NCBI RefSeq assembly: GCF_030812775.1
Contig: NZ_JAUSTI010000002.1
Span: 186,001 to 250,000, forward strand
Direction of reading: 5' to 3'
Length of the DNA: 64,000 bases
Source: Paenibacillus tundrae
GTDB taxonomy: Bacteria > Bacillota > Bacilli > Paenibacillales > Paenibacillaceae
This document shows, one piece after another, positions 27,503 to 38,125 of the stretch. Positions within the stretch are counted from its first letter, which is position 1. Each line of letters opens with the position of its first letter. The translations under genes were made by a program, and so were the position numbers. A model generated the notes under the pieces. It worked only from the letters and a program-made list of their open reading frames with translations. It searched no databases and was not told the origin of the DNA.

Positions 27503-28387
27503 ATGGAGCTGCTTCAACTCAAATATTTTCAGACAGTAGCCTATACGGAACATATATCTAAAGCTGCTGCTCAACTAAATATAGCCCAGCCTTCACTGAG
27601 CTTAACCATTAAACGGTTAGAAGACGAACTAGGAACACCTCTGTTTCACCGCAAAGGAAGAACGATCGAATTGAATACGTCGGGGAGAATTCTGCTGAAG
27701 CATGTGAACCGAATTTTCTTAGAAATTGAGAATGCTGAGATGGAGATTAGAGCAGAGGAACATCAGATCGCTAGCACCATCCGAATCTCCATTACGAATC
27801 CTCGATTTCTGACGGGTCTCATTGGTGACTACATTAACGCTTCTCCTGAATCCAAGCTTCAGCAAGGCATTGGGAGCCGGAGTGAGATTATTACAAGTTT
27901 GAAAAAAGGTGATATGGATCTGGGGATAACGGGGCATCCGATTGATGACGAGGAGATTGAGAGTGTTGTTCTTGTTGAAGAAGACATTGTGCTAGCTGTA
28001 CCTAAGAATCACGCTTATCGTGGCGAGACGACCATATCATTAGGTGTTGTTGCGAAGGAGCCCTTTATCTCACTGGCTGACAATAAGGAGTACAGTCGGT
28101 TTACAACGATGCTGTGCGAAAAAGCCGGCTTCCTGCCCAATCTTGCATTTGAGGTTGATTCGCATACGTTGCTGGAAATTATCCGACTTGATCAAGGTGT
28201 GGCCTTGCTTCCCGTGTCAGTATGTAGAAATCTGGGCTTGAACTATATGCAAATTGCAGATGAAGCTTCCGTATATCCGATCAGCTTGTCTTGGGTTAAG
28301 CGGAAATGGCTCTCTCCCTCCGTTAAGGACTTTCGTGAATTTATTATCTCATATTACTATGAGAATGCTGGCATGTTTAAAGTTTGA
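27503..28387 (+). CDS. LysR-family transcriptional regulator
   Basis: 294 residues. The N-terminal winged helix is textbook (LLQLKYFQTVAYTEHISKAAAQLNIAQPSLSLTIKRLEDELGTPLF) and is followed by a two-lobed substrate-binding domain (AVPKNHAYRGE, FEVDSHTLLEIIRLDQGVALLP). The ATG follows AAGGAG. It is divergent from the adc operon, the usual arrangement for control of the neighbour. The gap is very AT-rich and I cannot pick a convincing T-N11-A site by eye. The co-inducer is unknown. Confidence 0.9.
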   Translation: MELLQLKYFQTVAYTEHISKAAAQLNIAQPSLSLTIKRLEDELGTPLFHRKGRTIELNTSGRILLKHVNRIFLEIENAEMEIRAEEHQIASTIRISITNPRFLTGLIGDYINASPESKLQQGIGSRSEIITSLKKGDMDLGITGHPIDDEEIESVVLVEEDIVLAVPKNHAYRGETTISLGVVAKEPFISLADNKEYSRFTTMLCEKAGFLPNLAFEVDSHTLLEIIRLDQGVALLPVSVCRNLGLNYMQIADEASVYPISLSWVKRKWLSPSVKDFREFIISYYYENAGMFKV

Positions 28388-28448
28388 GGTGACTTAAAAC
28401 TGGACTAGGCATATCTATGACTACGTATATATAACGATCCATAACCAA

Positions 28449-28486
28449 AGACCACGTAATTCCCTCTCCAGGAACTCACGTGGTCT
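28449..28486. terminator. Shared terminator between lysR-type gene and GH4 gene
   Basis: AGACCACGT (28449-28457) pairs with ACGTGGTCT (28478-28486), with T-rich flanks on both strands. Confidence 0.8.
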
Positions 28487-28491
28487 CTTCA

Positions 28492-29889
28492 TTAATTTTT
28501 ATTGTACCAACCGTCCGGAATCATCTCACGCTCTAGTTCTAACAATTCGTGTATGATCTTATCTGCATCACTGATGGAATTCACCAGCGGGTCGGTCAGC
28601 ATCGCCCTTCTCAGCTTCTCGTAGCTCTGATCCAGAACAGCTTCGACTGTAAGCTCATGCGTATCCAGTACAAGTTCCTGCATACCTCTTATTCCACGTG
28701 GCATCTCGCCTACATGGACTGGCTTAACACCATCCATACTCACGTCACATAACAGCTCCAAAAATGAATCCTTATTCATATTGGTTACCGCACCTTGATT
28801 GAGAGTATTGATGAAGAACTTCTTGCCCAGATTACCCACCATATTCTCGATGATATCTGTCGCATGATCTGAACCGAATGTGCTCATGTAATCAGCAATC
28901 GGGATATTTCCTGCAAGAAAATCATCCACCTGTTGCCACATTTCGTCATGCCGCTGATATCGATCCTCTGTCTCCCAGATGGATAAAGGCGGGATCGTGT
29001 CCGCAGTCTTGCCGTGACCTTGCCAGTATCGAACATATTCCTTCGTGTGAGCCGTACATGTAGGAATAATTCCGAAAATATTATACAACTCGTACGTAAT
29101 CGCATCATTAAAAAGAGCTTTAGCACCACGATCGCCGCCGTTGTTCTCATCCCCTGCCAGCTTGCGCATCGCTTCAGCAATTTTCGGCATCACATTTTCC
29201 CCTTCAAACTCGGCTTGGAGTAGCCAAGTAAAGTGGTTCACACCAGCGATACGGAAATCGAATTTCTGGTCGATCTCTTGGGTAAATTCGCTATGGTCTC
29301 CGATGATTCCGGCTCGCACAGCATAGTAGGCCTTCTTGTGTGGCATATGGTGGCTATCGCAGAGTGCAAACGATTTGAGCTGTGGTGCATAACGATGTAG
29401 CGCAATCCCATGAACCGTTGATGGATTAATATAGTTAATGACCCAGGCATCAGGGCATAGGGCTTCAATGTCTTTTGCACACTCCATAATAACCGGTAGC
29501 TCCCGCATAGCTCGAAAGATCCCACCTGGTCCAATCGTATCACCGGAGCACATCCGAATACCGTATTTCAGAGAAACCTCACAATCAATACCACGATACT
29601 TCACCGATTGCTCCGCAAAGCTGAGTACAACGAAGTCTGCCCCCGGTAACACTTGCCTTCGATCCACAGATCCCTCCACCTTAAGAGATACATTATTCTC
29701 CCGCGCTACCTTTTCAGCCAATGTTACCATTTTCGAGAGACGTTCCTCATCCGTATCCACAAGCGCAAGTGTACCCTGATTCAAGTATGGGGAATGAACC
29801 ATCTGCCAGATGGACTGACGACCAAAAAACAAGCTACCAGCGCCAATCACGACCACTTTGGGATGTTGCTGCATCGTTGTGTCATTCAT
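28492..29889 (-). CDS. GH4-family alpha-glycosidase (alpha-galactosidase/glucosidase, MelA-like)
   Basis: 465 residues. GH4 enzymes use NAD+ and Mn2+ in a redox-assisted hydrolysis; the NAD loop GAGSLFFGR (16-24), NPST (155-158), C177 with H180 in ALCDSHHMP and N218-H219 in GVNHF are all present, covering cofactor and metal ligands. No signal peptide, so it acts on an imported sugar. The sequence is nearest to MelA-type enzymes by memory, but galactoside versus glucoside (or uronide) cannot be settled. An AraC regulator is divergent and no transporter gene is adjacent. Confidence 0.88.
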   Translation of the reverse strand: MNDTTMQQHPKVVVIGAGSLFFGRQSIWQMVHSPYLNQGTLALVDTDEERLSKMVTLAEKVARENNVSLKVEGSVDRRQVLPGADFVVLSFAEQSVKYRGIDCEVSLKYGIRMCSGDTIGPGGIFRAMRELPVIMECAKDIEALCPDAWVINYINPSTVHGIALHRYAPQLKSFALCDSHHMPHKKAYYAVRAGIIGDHSEFTQEIDQKFDFRIAGVNHFTWLLQAEFEGENVMPKIAEAMRKLAGDENNGGDRGAKALFNDAITYELYNIFGIIPTCTAHTKEYVRYWQGHGKTADTIPPLSIWETEDRYQRHDEMWQQVDDFLAGNIPIADYMSTFGSDHATDIIENMVGNLGKKFFINTLNQGAVTNMNKDSFLELLCDVSMDGVKPVHVGEMPRGIRGMQELVLDTHELTVEAVLDQSYEKLRRAMLTDPLVNSISDADKIIHELLELEREMIPDGWYNKN

Positions 29890-30065
29890 GTATTAACCTC
29901 CTCGTAACGTTATAAGTTCATTATAAGAAAGTGGCACAAAATCGGAATGTGTGATAGTTTTCTATACATGTCATATGGTATGATTTTAAGAATACTCCAA
30001 ATCCTTTTATGTATTAGAATAAATTGTAGGATGTCATAAAGTTAAACAAAGCGAGGATTAATCTG

Positions 30066-30917
30066 ATGCGTACCCATCAAGTTAATATGAGTGTAATCGA
30101 TGAGCTCTCTGACCATATCACACTCCGGATGAGCTCTTATCTTGAACAGACTCACGACCGAAAGTGGTTTGAGCACAAGTCGCATTCTGACTATGATCTA
30201 TGGCTTGTTACCGAAGGCTCCGTCCAAATAACCGTAGATGGAATCGAACATACAGCAAATATTGGCGATGTCATATTCTTTTATCCGGATATGCCCTACA
30301 TGGCAACAACAACGGAAGAGCTGTGTCGATTTGTGTACATGCACTTTGACTTTAGTATCGCTGAGCAAAAACGAATTCTAGGTGAATTCCAACTCCCAGG
30401 CATCGTACCTGGCAACTTGATTCAAGAAGAAACCTCGTTATTTGCCTCTTCCTATCGACGGTTTAAGCAGAGCAAGGGCACTTCTGGTAATCCACTTTAT
30501 CTAAAAGCGACTCTGCTTCTCGTCATCGCAAAAATTTTAGAGCTTCATGGGCAAGGCTTGTATACAGGTACATTTCTGCAGAATCGGAAGTCTAAACAAA
30601 ACGAAGGAAGTTTGGATGTTCTTCAGAGCATATTCCAGTACGTTGATGCGAACCTGCACCGAGCCATCCGGATTAATGAGCTTGCGGCTGTTGCGGGTGT
30701 CTCCGAGAAATATTTTATCTCTCTGTTCAAGAAAATTTTAGGGATTACGCCAGGACAGTACATCAATCAGATTAAAATGAATCGCGCCAGAGACTATCTG
30801 TATGAGAAGAAATATACCATCCAGCAAATCGCTGAATTTCTGGGATATCCCGATCCCTTCACCTTCTCGAAAGCATTCAAAAAAATGTATCACGTCCCTC
30901 CTTCCAAATTCGAATAG
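30066..30917 (+). CDS. AraC-family transcriptional activator
   Basis: 283 residues. N-terminal cupin-like sensing domain (HSDYDLWLVTEGSVQITVDGIEHTANIGDVIFFYPDMPY) and C-terminal double helix-turn-helix (INELAAVAGVSEKYFISLFKKILGITPGQYINQIKMNRARDYL, IQQIAEFLGYPDPFTFSKAFKK). This is the usual layout of sugar-responsive activators in Paenibacillus-type genomes. It is divergent from the GH4 glycosidase with about 175 bp between, so that gene is the likely target; the inducer should be its sugar substrate or a breakdown product. The ATG lies downstream of AGCGAGGATTA. Confidence 0.9.
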   Translation: MRTHQVNMSVIDELSDHITLRMSSYLEQTHDRKWFEHKSHSDYDLWLVTEGSVQITVDGIEHTANIGDVIFFYPDMPYMATTTEELCRFVYMHFDFSIAEQKRILGEFQLPGIVPGNLIQEETSLFASSYRRFKQSKGTSGNPLYLKATLLLVIAKILELHGQGLYTGTFLQNRKSKQNEGSLDVLQSIFQYVDANLHRAIRINELAAVAGVSEKYFISLFKKILGITPGQYINQIKMNRARDYLYEKKYTIQQIAEFLGYPDPFTFSKAFKKMYHVPPSKFE

Positions 30918-30965
30918 CGCACCTTAGCTCCATAATTCATATCTGTATCAAAGCAAGCTACAAAA

Positions 30966-30997
30966 AAGAGGCAACCGATCTACACCGGCTGCCTCTT
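30966..30997. terminator. Shared terminator of AraC gene and convergent kinase-fold gene
   Basis: AAGAGGCA...TGCCTCTT with A6 before and T-rich sequence after. Confidence 0.75.
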
Positions 30998-31054
30998 CAT
31001 ATTGAATGAACTCATTCATGATCATGAATTACAAGTAATCCATCCATATTCAGT

Positions 31055-32167
31055 TCAGTTTTCCTCATATTCAAAAGGGGACTCTGGAGAATACATCTCA
31101 TGGAAAAAACCTTTAAACGGTATGTCCTCTTCCATACATTTAATGAGATATGCCAGATGTTCATCATCTTCTTCCGCTTCCTGCTCGTTATACTGCATCA
31201 CCTCAAACATATCCAGAATGTTCTCCAGCAAATTGAGTTGAATGAATAACGGCAGATTCTCCAGCATCGCTTCCGAAACGTGCGTTTCCGAAGTATATCC
31301 AGCAAGTACGGTTTGGAAATAATCGTCCATGAACTGTCTACGTTTATCTGCATCTGGTTCGAATTGAATCCAGCCAGCGCCGTTTGACCAAATCGATGCA
31401 AGGTCTAACATGTACCAGCCAAAACAAGCATTATCAAAATCATACACCGTGATCTGACCGGTATCATAATCAATGGCGTAGTTCCCGTCATTAAAATCGA
31501 AATGAATCATGCCAAAGTTCTCTTGACCTAACTCCAATTGCTTAACGGTTTGCAACAGCTCAGCCATCTTCTCTTTGAGCAGAGGGAACGCTTCAGGAAT
31601 TAAGCTCGCGATTTTTTCTGTATTGTATCTCTCCAGAAATGGATATCTGCGATGAACGGGCGTATAACTTTTCGATTCCTGATGCATCTTGCCCAGAACT
31701 TTGCCGCAATTATAATAGTACTCGGTAAGGGGAACCCCTTCCCGGTACTGATAATGATTGTCTACAAGCAGCTTCCCTTTGGCTTTTACAAACAAGCTAA
31801 TATAGAATGTATGTCCTTCATAAACGATTTCTTCGAGTAGATGACCTTTGTTGGAACTTACAACATTAGATACACTTGCGCCATGATCATGCAGATAACG
31901 GACGTATTCGAGCTCTGCCAAATAATCCTTCCTGCATCGATCTGGCAAAAAAGAAATACGAAGAATGAGTGATTCATGCCCCTCTTTATCACAAGAGTAC
32001 ACGATATTCCGACCTCCCTCATGAGGTGGGATAAGTTGAATCGTGTATCCTTCCAGGTCGAACATCTTGGATGCAAATGGCAGTACATGCATGTTGGTAA
32101 TGTGAGTAGCTTCGTTAAAATGAATAATAATCTCCTCCAGTAAACATTGATGGGCGGTCTCCCGCAT
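31055..32167 (-). CDS. Phosphotransferase-family (APH/CotS-like) protein
   Basis: About 370 residues; the ATG at 32167 is taken as start, although a GTG four codons earlier is possible and neither has a strong ribosome site. Kinase-like features are GGRNIVY (loop), LILRISFLP (ATP-lysine strand replaced by Arg), the catalytic MIHFDFNDGNY and the metal-binding YDFDNACFGWYMLDLA. HFDFNDGN in place of HGDxxxxN is the form seen in spore-coat CotS-like and homoserine-kinase-type members. The tail is very acidic (EQEAEEDDEHL). Substrate unknown. Convergent with the AraC gene. Confidence 0.75.
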   Translation of the reverse strand: MRETAHQCLLEEIIIHFNEATHITNMHVLPFASKMFDLEGYTIQLIPPHEGGRNIVYSCDKEGHESLILRISFLPDRCRKDYLAELEYVRYLHDHGASVSNVVSSNKGHLLEEIVYEGHTFYISLFVKAKGKLLVDNHYQYREGVPLTEYYYNCGKVLGKMHQESKSYTPVHRRYPFLERYNTEKIASLIPEAFPLLKEKMAELLQTVKQLELGQENFGMIHFDFNDGNYAIDYDTGQITVYDFDNACFGWYMLDLASIWSNGAGWIQFEPDADKRRQFMDDYFQTVLAGYTSETHVSEAMLENLPLFIQLNLLENILDMFEVMQYNEQEAEEDDEHLAYLIKCMEEDIPFKGFFHEMYSPESPFEYEEN

Positions 32168-32457
32168 TACAATGTCCACAAAAGGAATTTCTTGAACCGA
32201 TCATCCTTTCGTGAACCTAAAGCACAATCACCTTGTTAGACATTAAAATTCGCTCCTTTATATTTGGATATAACCAATATATCCTATGATTCCATATTAT
32301 TCTAGATATTATTTATTTTTTTGGCTGTGTTAAAGGTGAGTGTTGATCTTTGATCGTTATATAAATTCTTGATATAATCTAAATAAGAACAAACGTTTGG
32401 ATAATTAGGGTTCTGTCTACATTCAATTTAGATAAATTTATGATCGGAGTGATTATT

Positions 32458-32943
32458 ATGATTACGTTTTTTGAATACAACTGGCAAGTAAGAGACGAAT
32501 GGTTTAACTGGTGCCATCAACTAACAACAGCAGAGCTATTAGAAACCCGCATAGGTGGAGTAGAGAATATTCTGTACACTCTTTTTCACATTATTGACGT
32601 TGAATATAGTTGGATTCGTGGTATCCAGGATAAGGAAGATGTGATATTTGATTTTGAAAATTATAAAACACTTGAGAAGATAAGAGCTCTTTCAAATTCA
32701 TTACGACCTGAAATCGTTGAGTTCTTAAAGACCAATTCAGAGGAAAAAAACGATCGATTGGTAAAAGTCCACTGGAATGAAGATGAATATACCAAAGATG
32801 AGATATTACATCATTTAATTGCCCACGAAATTCATCATATCGGGCAACTTTCTGTTTGGGCGAGAGAACTAGAATTAACGCCTGTATCCGCTAACTTTAT
32901 CGGTAGAGACTTAAAGCCAATGCATTCTTACTTAAAAGATTAA
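32458..32943 (+). CDS. DinB-family metal-binding protein
   Basis: 161 residues from the ATG at 32458, which has GGAGTG 6 nt upstream; six more codons are open before it. The DinB four-helix bundle metal triad is H44 (TLFHIID), H123 and H127 (AHEIHHIGQ). Family members are stress-inducible or thiol-transferase enzymes of the DinB/YfiT superfamily using bacillithiol or a similar cofactor; a specific role cannot be given. It converges on the ArsR-type gene (9 nt between stops), with no clear terminator. Confidence 0.88.
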   Translation: MITFFEYNWQVRDEWFNWCHQLTTAELLETRIGGVENILYTLFHIIDVEYSWIRGIQDKEDVIFDFENYKTLEKIRALSNSLRPEIVEFLKTNSEEKNDRLVKVHWNEDEYTKDEILHHLIAHEIHHIGQLSVWARELELTPVSANFIGRDLKPMHSYLKD

Positions 32944-32952
32944 CACAGCCAT

Positions 32953-33882
32953 TTATTTAGCATCTACTGGTTCATAATAGTACCTGATCAAAATGTCCTG
33001 GTTATAGTTCCCAAAACCCTTTCCAAATAACGTAAGTCCACCTCGGCCAGGTACACCTTCTTCTGGGCTTAAGCCAATCGTCCAATATGTAGCGTTATTG
33101 AGATTCAAATCATTTATTTTGGTATCCGAAATGCGCTGCCCATCAATAAACGTGCCATCAGCATTGATTCGTAGCACTTTCAGTACACCATACTGGTTCA
33201 CATCGGAATGCCACCACTGTGGAGTAAGCTTGCCCTTGCGATCCCCAAAGTCACCAGGACTCGTCCACGTTCCAAGAGCATGACCATTCAGCGTAAAACG
33301 AATATCCGACGGCCAGTTCTCATTCACTTGAGGAGCCTCCGAGCCAAGCTCTAGTGAGATTTCGATCTCCGTGATTGCCTGATCTTTATATAGATAATTA
33401 GGAATCTTATATTCGAGAAACCCGCGTGCTAACCAGAGAATACCTGCATTCACCCGATCCGGATCCATGAAGCATGCTGGCGTATCGTATTGACCAATGA
33501 TTTGGGTCGTCGTCGCAATCCCGCATGTTGGCCACGCCTCATAATCCGTATATTGCCCTACGGGAATGGATACTTCGTGGTAAGGTGCAGCCATTGGCTC
33601 TGGCGATAGATTAATCGTCATAAATTCTTGCTGGATATAACAAAATTTATAGGTTCCACCGTTTTCTCTCCTCATTCGGCTACCAACAATGCCAGCTTTC
33701 TGTAACTTACTCACATGGGTACTAACGATGGCTTTGCTCAAATATAGCTCCTCGGCGAGCGCATTGATGTGCATCTCTCTCTTCTGCAGTAATAAACGAA
33801 CAATATTTAAACGAGCCTCGCTTGCAAGCGCCTCGTAAATGATTAGCGAATTAGCATCCGTACCGAGCATCATGAACTCCAC
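32953..33882 (-). CDS. ArsR-type HTH regulator fused to a large C-terminal beta domain
   Basis: 309 residues. Residues about 10-90 are an ArsR/SmtB winged helix (LASEARLNIVRLLLQKREMHINALAEELYLSKAIVSTHVSKLQKAGIV) with none of the metal-binding cysteines. Residues about 100-305 form a beta-rich domain (SIPVGQYTDYEAWPTCG, TEIEISLELGSEAP, DIRFTLNGHALGTWTSPGDFGDRKG, TPQWWHSDVNQYGVLKVLRI) that looks like a jelly-roll, sugar-binding sandwich. Divergent from a GH51 arabinofuranosidase, so it most likely senses an arabinoside and controls that gene. The GTG at 33882 and ATG codons at 33873 and 33870 compete as starts. Confidence 0.8.
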   Translation of the reverse strand: MEFMMLGTDANSLIIYEALASEARLNIVRLLLQKREMHINALAEELYLSKAIVSTHVSKLQKAGIVGSRMRRENGGTYKFCYIQQEFMTINLSPEPMAAPYHEVSIPVGQYTDYEAWPTCGIATTTQIIGQYDTPACFMDPDRVNAGILWLARGFLEYKIPNYLYKDQAITEIEISLELGSEAPQVNENWPSDIRFTLNGHALGTWTSPGDFGDRKGKLTPQWWHSDVNQYGVLKVLRINADGTFIDGQRISDTKINDLNLNNATYWTIGLSPEEGVPGRGGLTLFGKGFGNYNQDILIRYYYEPVDAK

Positions 33883-33889
33883 TTCTTTC

Positions 33890-33999
33890 TCGTTATGAAT
33901 TCGTTATTTTGCGAACCCTGTAAAATAATCTTGCTCCTAAAAAAGCATTATGATACATATTAGATAACAAATCAATATTTTGATTTTGCTTTTTAACGA
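33890..33999. promoter_or_regulatory. TCGTTA repeats between the fusion regulator and GH51
   Basis: TCGTTAT occurs at 33890-33896 and 33901-33907, an 11-bp helical period. An inverted TCGTTA lies at 33994-33999, close to where the GH51 promoter must be. These are candidate operators of the divergent regulator. Confidence 0.5.
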
Positions 34000-34035
34000 A
34001 TCCAATACATGAATGATGAATAAAACAACTACTAA

Positions 34036-35568
<1,533 letters not shown>

Positions 35569-35650
35569 TTCACTGGCAGAGTTCGCACGAACGAACCTGC
35601 TGCGTCCTCGAAAGCCATGCTGTATATAACGTGTTTCTAACGATACGACA

Positions 35651-35690
35651 AAGACCTCTAGTCTTCTTACGAAGCTGGAGGTCTTTTTTT
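35651..35690 (+). terminator. Terminator of the GH51 gene
   Basis: AAGACCTC...GAGGTCTT stem followed by a run of T. Confidence 0.85.
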
Positions 35691-35743
35691 GATCTCAAAC
35701 ATTGCAAATGAACTCTGATATTCAGGCCGACTCTTCAAATGAA

Positions 35744-36199
35744 TCATTCTGAGTCTTCATGTTCTTCATTTCCTAGATACATAACGGTTTTCTCTCCAGC
35801 AACCAATCGTTGAATCTGCTTTCGTAATTTAGATGGGTTGAGGGGTTGTTCCATTATATCTTGGATCTCCAACCATTCATACGCCTCATGTGCTGGTTCA
35901 TTGTGCAGATTCGCATGATTCAGCATGCCCCTGTACTTGCATAAAAAAAAGAAATCTACTCGATGAAGAGCTTCACCGTATACACCTTCGTTCACAAACT
36001 CCAATGACAACGGCTCTACATCGACTCCTATTTCCTCTGCCACTTCGCGTTTAACAGCATCAGTCAATGCTTCGCCTGCATTCTGAGTTCCGCCAGGTAA
36101 CGTATAATATACATCCTGATCATCTTTGTGCTTCAAGGCAAGCATTCTTCCATCTTGAATAATCAATGCTTTGGCAGAATTTCTAATCTTTCTTTCCAA
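35744..36199 (-). CDS. Nudix hydrolase
   Basis: I take the TTG at 36199 as start (about 151 residues) because AGAGGG lies 7 nt before it and the reading then begins at the Nudix fold; the open frame extends to 36358 (204 codons). The Nudix box is complete (GGTQNAGEALTDAVKREV followed by AEEIGV), the Mg2+-binding site for hydrolysing nucleoside diphosphates linked to another moiety. The substrate cannot be read. It stands next to a ClbS-fold gene on the same strand; the 55-nt spacing after the longer frame leaves co-transcription open. Confidence 0.88.
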   Translation of the reverse strand: MERKIRNSAKALIIQDGRMLALKHKDDQDVYYTLPGGTQNAGEALTDAVKREVAEEIGVDVEPLSLEFVNEGVYGEALHRVDFFFLCKYRGMLNHANLHNEPAHEAYEWLEIQDIMEQPLNPSKLRKQIQRLVAGEKTVMYLGNEEHEDSE

Positions 36200-36413
36200 T
36201 TTCAATCCCTCTTTTGTCATTAAACTAATCGAGTTGTTGAGGGTTTTGTCTGCTGGCTTAAGAGTAGTCCCGTTCTCAATAAACGATATGATTAACGATG
36301 CCTGACTACCGTTGTGGGTTGCATTACAGAGCTTCAGATTCATTCCGCTTAACTTCACGATTTTATGAAGAAGATTTTAACATATAATACTCAACAAATT
36401 CTGAACAATTATG

Positions 36414-36917
36414 TCATAACTCCTTTGCGATCCGCTCACATTTTTGAATTGCCCACACGTAATGATTGGAAGTGTTAGCAGCAAAGTAACTGTACAAATT
36501 GCTTGTTTTCACCCATTTATAATGTTTCTTGGTCATGATTTCTTTGTTGGTATGGCTATGAATAAGCATCATCACTCGTTCGTGGCTCAGCTTTAATTTT
36601 TTGATCGCATGATTCAAAGTCACATCTTGATAGTTTTCCCAAATCTGCATATTGAGCTGCGTGAGTGTACTCCACTTAAAGCCAGGTGCAGGCATCGAAG
36701 GGACATCCCCATCCATGCCTTCTCGGTACCATCTCTCCAACATGGCATGCCATTCATATAAATGCATCAGCACATCGCGAAAATTTTTGTCTCTTTCCTC
36801 TGTTTCAATCGAACGACTTCTTTTGCCTCTAGGCACAGATTCAACGATATGAAGTAATGTTCTGAAATGGTTGTCACTATTGACTAATAACTCTTCTTTT
36901 TCACTCGTTTCGATCAT
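36414..36917 (-). CDS. ClbS/DfsB-family protein (DUF1706, four-helix bundle)
   Basis: 167 residues. The family signature is a helix pair with DVLMHLYEWHAMLERWYREG and a later WENYQDVTL/HERVMMLI region, ending in AANTSNHYVWAIQKCERI. ClbS is the self-resistance cyclopropane hydrolase for colibactin, and DfsB shares its DinB-like fold; most members are uncharacterised. It is not next to biosynthetic genes, so a general detoxifying role is only a guess. The ATG follows AAGGAG. A Nudix gene lies downstream on the same strand. Confidence 0.8.
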   Translation of the reverse strand: MIETSEKEELLVNSDNHFRTLLHIVESVPRGKRSRSIETEERDKNFRDVLMHLYEWHAMLERWYREGMDGDVPSMPAPGFKWSTLTQLNMQIWENYQDVTLNHAIKKLKLSHERVMMLIHSHTNKEIMTKKHYKWVKTSNLYSYFAANTSNHYVWAIQKCERIAKEL

Positions 36918-37046
36918 GAGCCAAAACTCCTTTTTAGCTTCATCTTAGCATGAGCTGGCTCGTTCTGATAGATATCCTAGTTCTAGATTTTTGACCATTT
37001 ATAAACAATTATCTAGACCTGTTATGAGAACTCATAGGCATGTTTC

Positions 37047-37091
37047 AAAAAAAAAAAAAAACAAGCGAGGCACTATCATGCCCTGCTCGTT
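37047..37091 (-). terminator. Terminator of the ECF sigma/anti-sigma operon with 15-T tail
   Basis: Minus strand GAGCAGGGCA-TGATAG-TGCCTCGCTTG followed by fifteen T (37061-37047), about 35 nt past the anti-sigma stop. Confidence 0.8.
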
Positions 37092-37126
37092 TTTCATTAC
37101 GCATACATTCGCTGCGGACGATTTTT

Positions 37127-38125
37127 TTATTCGCTCAGGCTATCCCAGAACGCTTGGAATGCACCTTGCTCAACTTCCAGGAATACCGGTACATTGCCGT
37201 AACGCACTAGACCTTCGCCGAACAATACCAAGGAAACTTGCGTTTTGTCTTGCAGTGTAAGATAGATCATTTTACGATCTTCCTGTCCGTACAATTTCTC
37301 TTCAAGCTCTGGGCTGGTTGCAATTGGTTTGGCAGCATTCAATACTGCAACAAAGTCATTCAACGATTCGTCTGCTGGTAGCTGTTGCAGCTCCTGCAAT
37401 CCGTTGTTCCAGCTTGCAAATGTTTCCCACTGCGCGGCCGTAATATTCCCTTCAATATGCAGCTTACCAATGAGATCGGCACCACTGCTAATCGTGATAT
37501 CATTGTTTTTATCGAATAATTGTGCGTATACCTGTCCATCAATTTCAGTATAGGACATGATTCGGAAGTCTTGATCGTACCCATTTACTGCATATATGTC
37601 TGCTTCACCGATGTTGGAAGCAAGCTCCGTATACTTATCTTGGCCGCTTAGCTCATGGATGCCACCTGTTGTCGTGCCAAGCTTCTCACCACGCAACGCA
37701 AGCGCATCCGCACCATCGAGCGATGTCGCTGATTGGGTATAGACATTGCCCTGATAGACGACTAATTGCAGCATGCTTGCCTTAGTTCCTTTTCCATCCG
37801 CACTTGGTAATTCCGTTTTTGGAATAACAACTGAATTATCCGATGTATTTGGTGTATTGGTTTCATTCGACTTGTTTGTTTCATTGGAAGCCACGTTGGT
37901 CACCGGTGCATTCGGTGTGTTCCATTGCTGCCATACACTAGGCGCGGCTATTCCAATACTCGCAACAATAGCAACGCTGGCTGCGATGTATAGAGGTTTG
38001 CGTTGACGCTTTGGTTGCTGGCGGTCTGCATTCACAGTTTGCTCCATCCGTTTTTTCATTTGATCGTCTGTTTTCATCGAATCCACCGCTTTCTTATAAT
38101 TTCGTCTGAATTGTTCCTCGTTCAT
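37127..38125 (-). CDS. Putative membrane anti-sigma factor
   Basis: 332 residues. A cytoplasmic N-terminus of about 43 residues (NEEQFRRNYKKAVDSMKTDDQMKKRMEQ), one transmembrane helix (45-61), an Asn/Thr-rich extracellular linker (NETNKSNETNTPNTSDNS) and an extracellular domain of about 220 residues with no motif I know. The start overlaps the ECF sigma stop by 4 nt (ATGA), which fits an anti-sigma that binds its sigma at the membrane. The cytoplasmic part is short and lacks a zinc HxxxCxxC site. The signal sensed is unknown. Confidence 0.75.
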   Translation of the reverse strand: MNEEQFRRNYKKAVDSMKTDDQMKKRMEQTVNADRQQPKRQRKPLYIAASVAIVASIGIAAPSVWQQWNTPNAPVTNVASNETNKSNETNTPNTSDNSVVIPKTELPSADGKGTKASMLQLVVYQGNVYTQSATSLDGADALALRGEKLGTTTGGIHELSGQDKYTELASNIGEADIYAVNGYDQDFRIMSYTEIDGQVYAQLFDKNNDITISSGADLIGKLHIEGNITAAQWETFASWNNGLQELQQLPADESLNDFVAVLNAAKPIATSPELEEKLYGQEDRKMIYLTLQDKTQVSLVLFGEGLVRYGNVPVFLEVEQGAFQAFWDSLSE

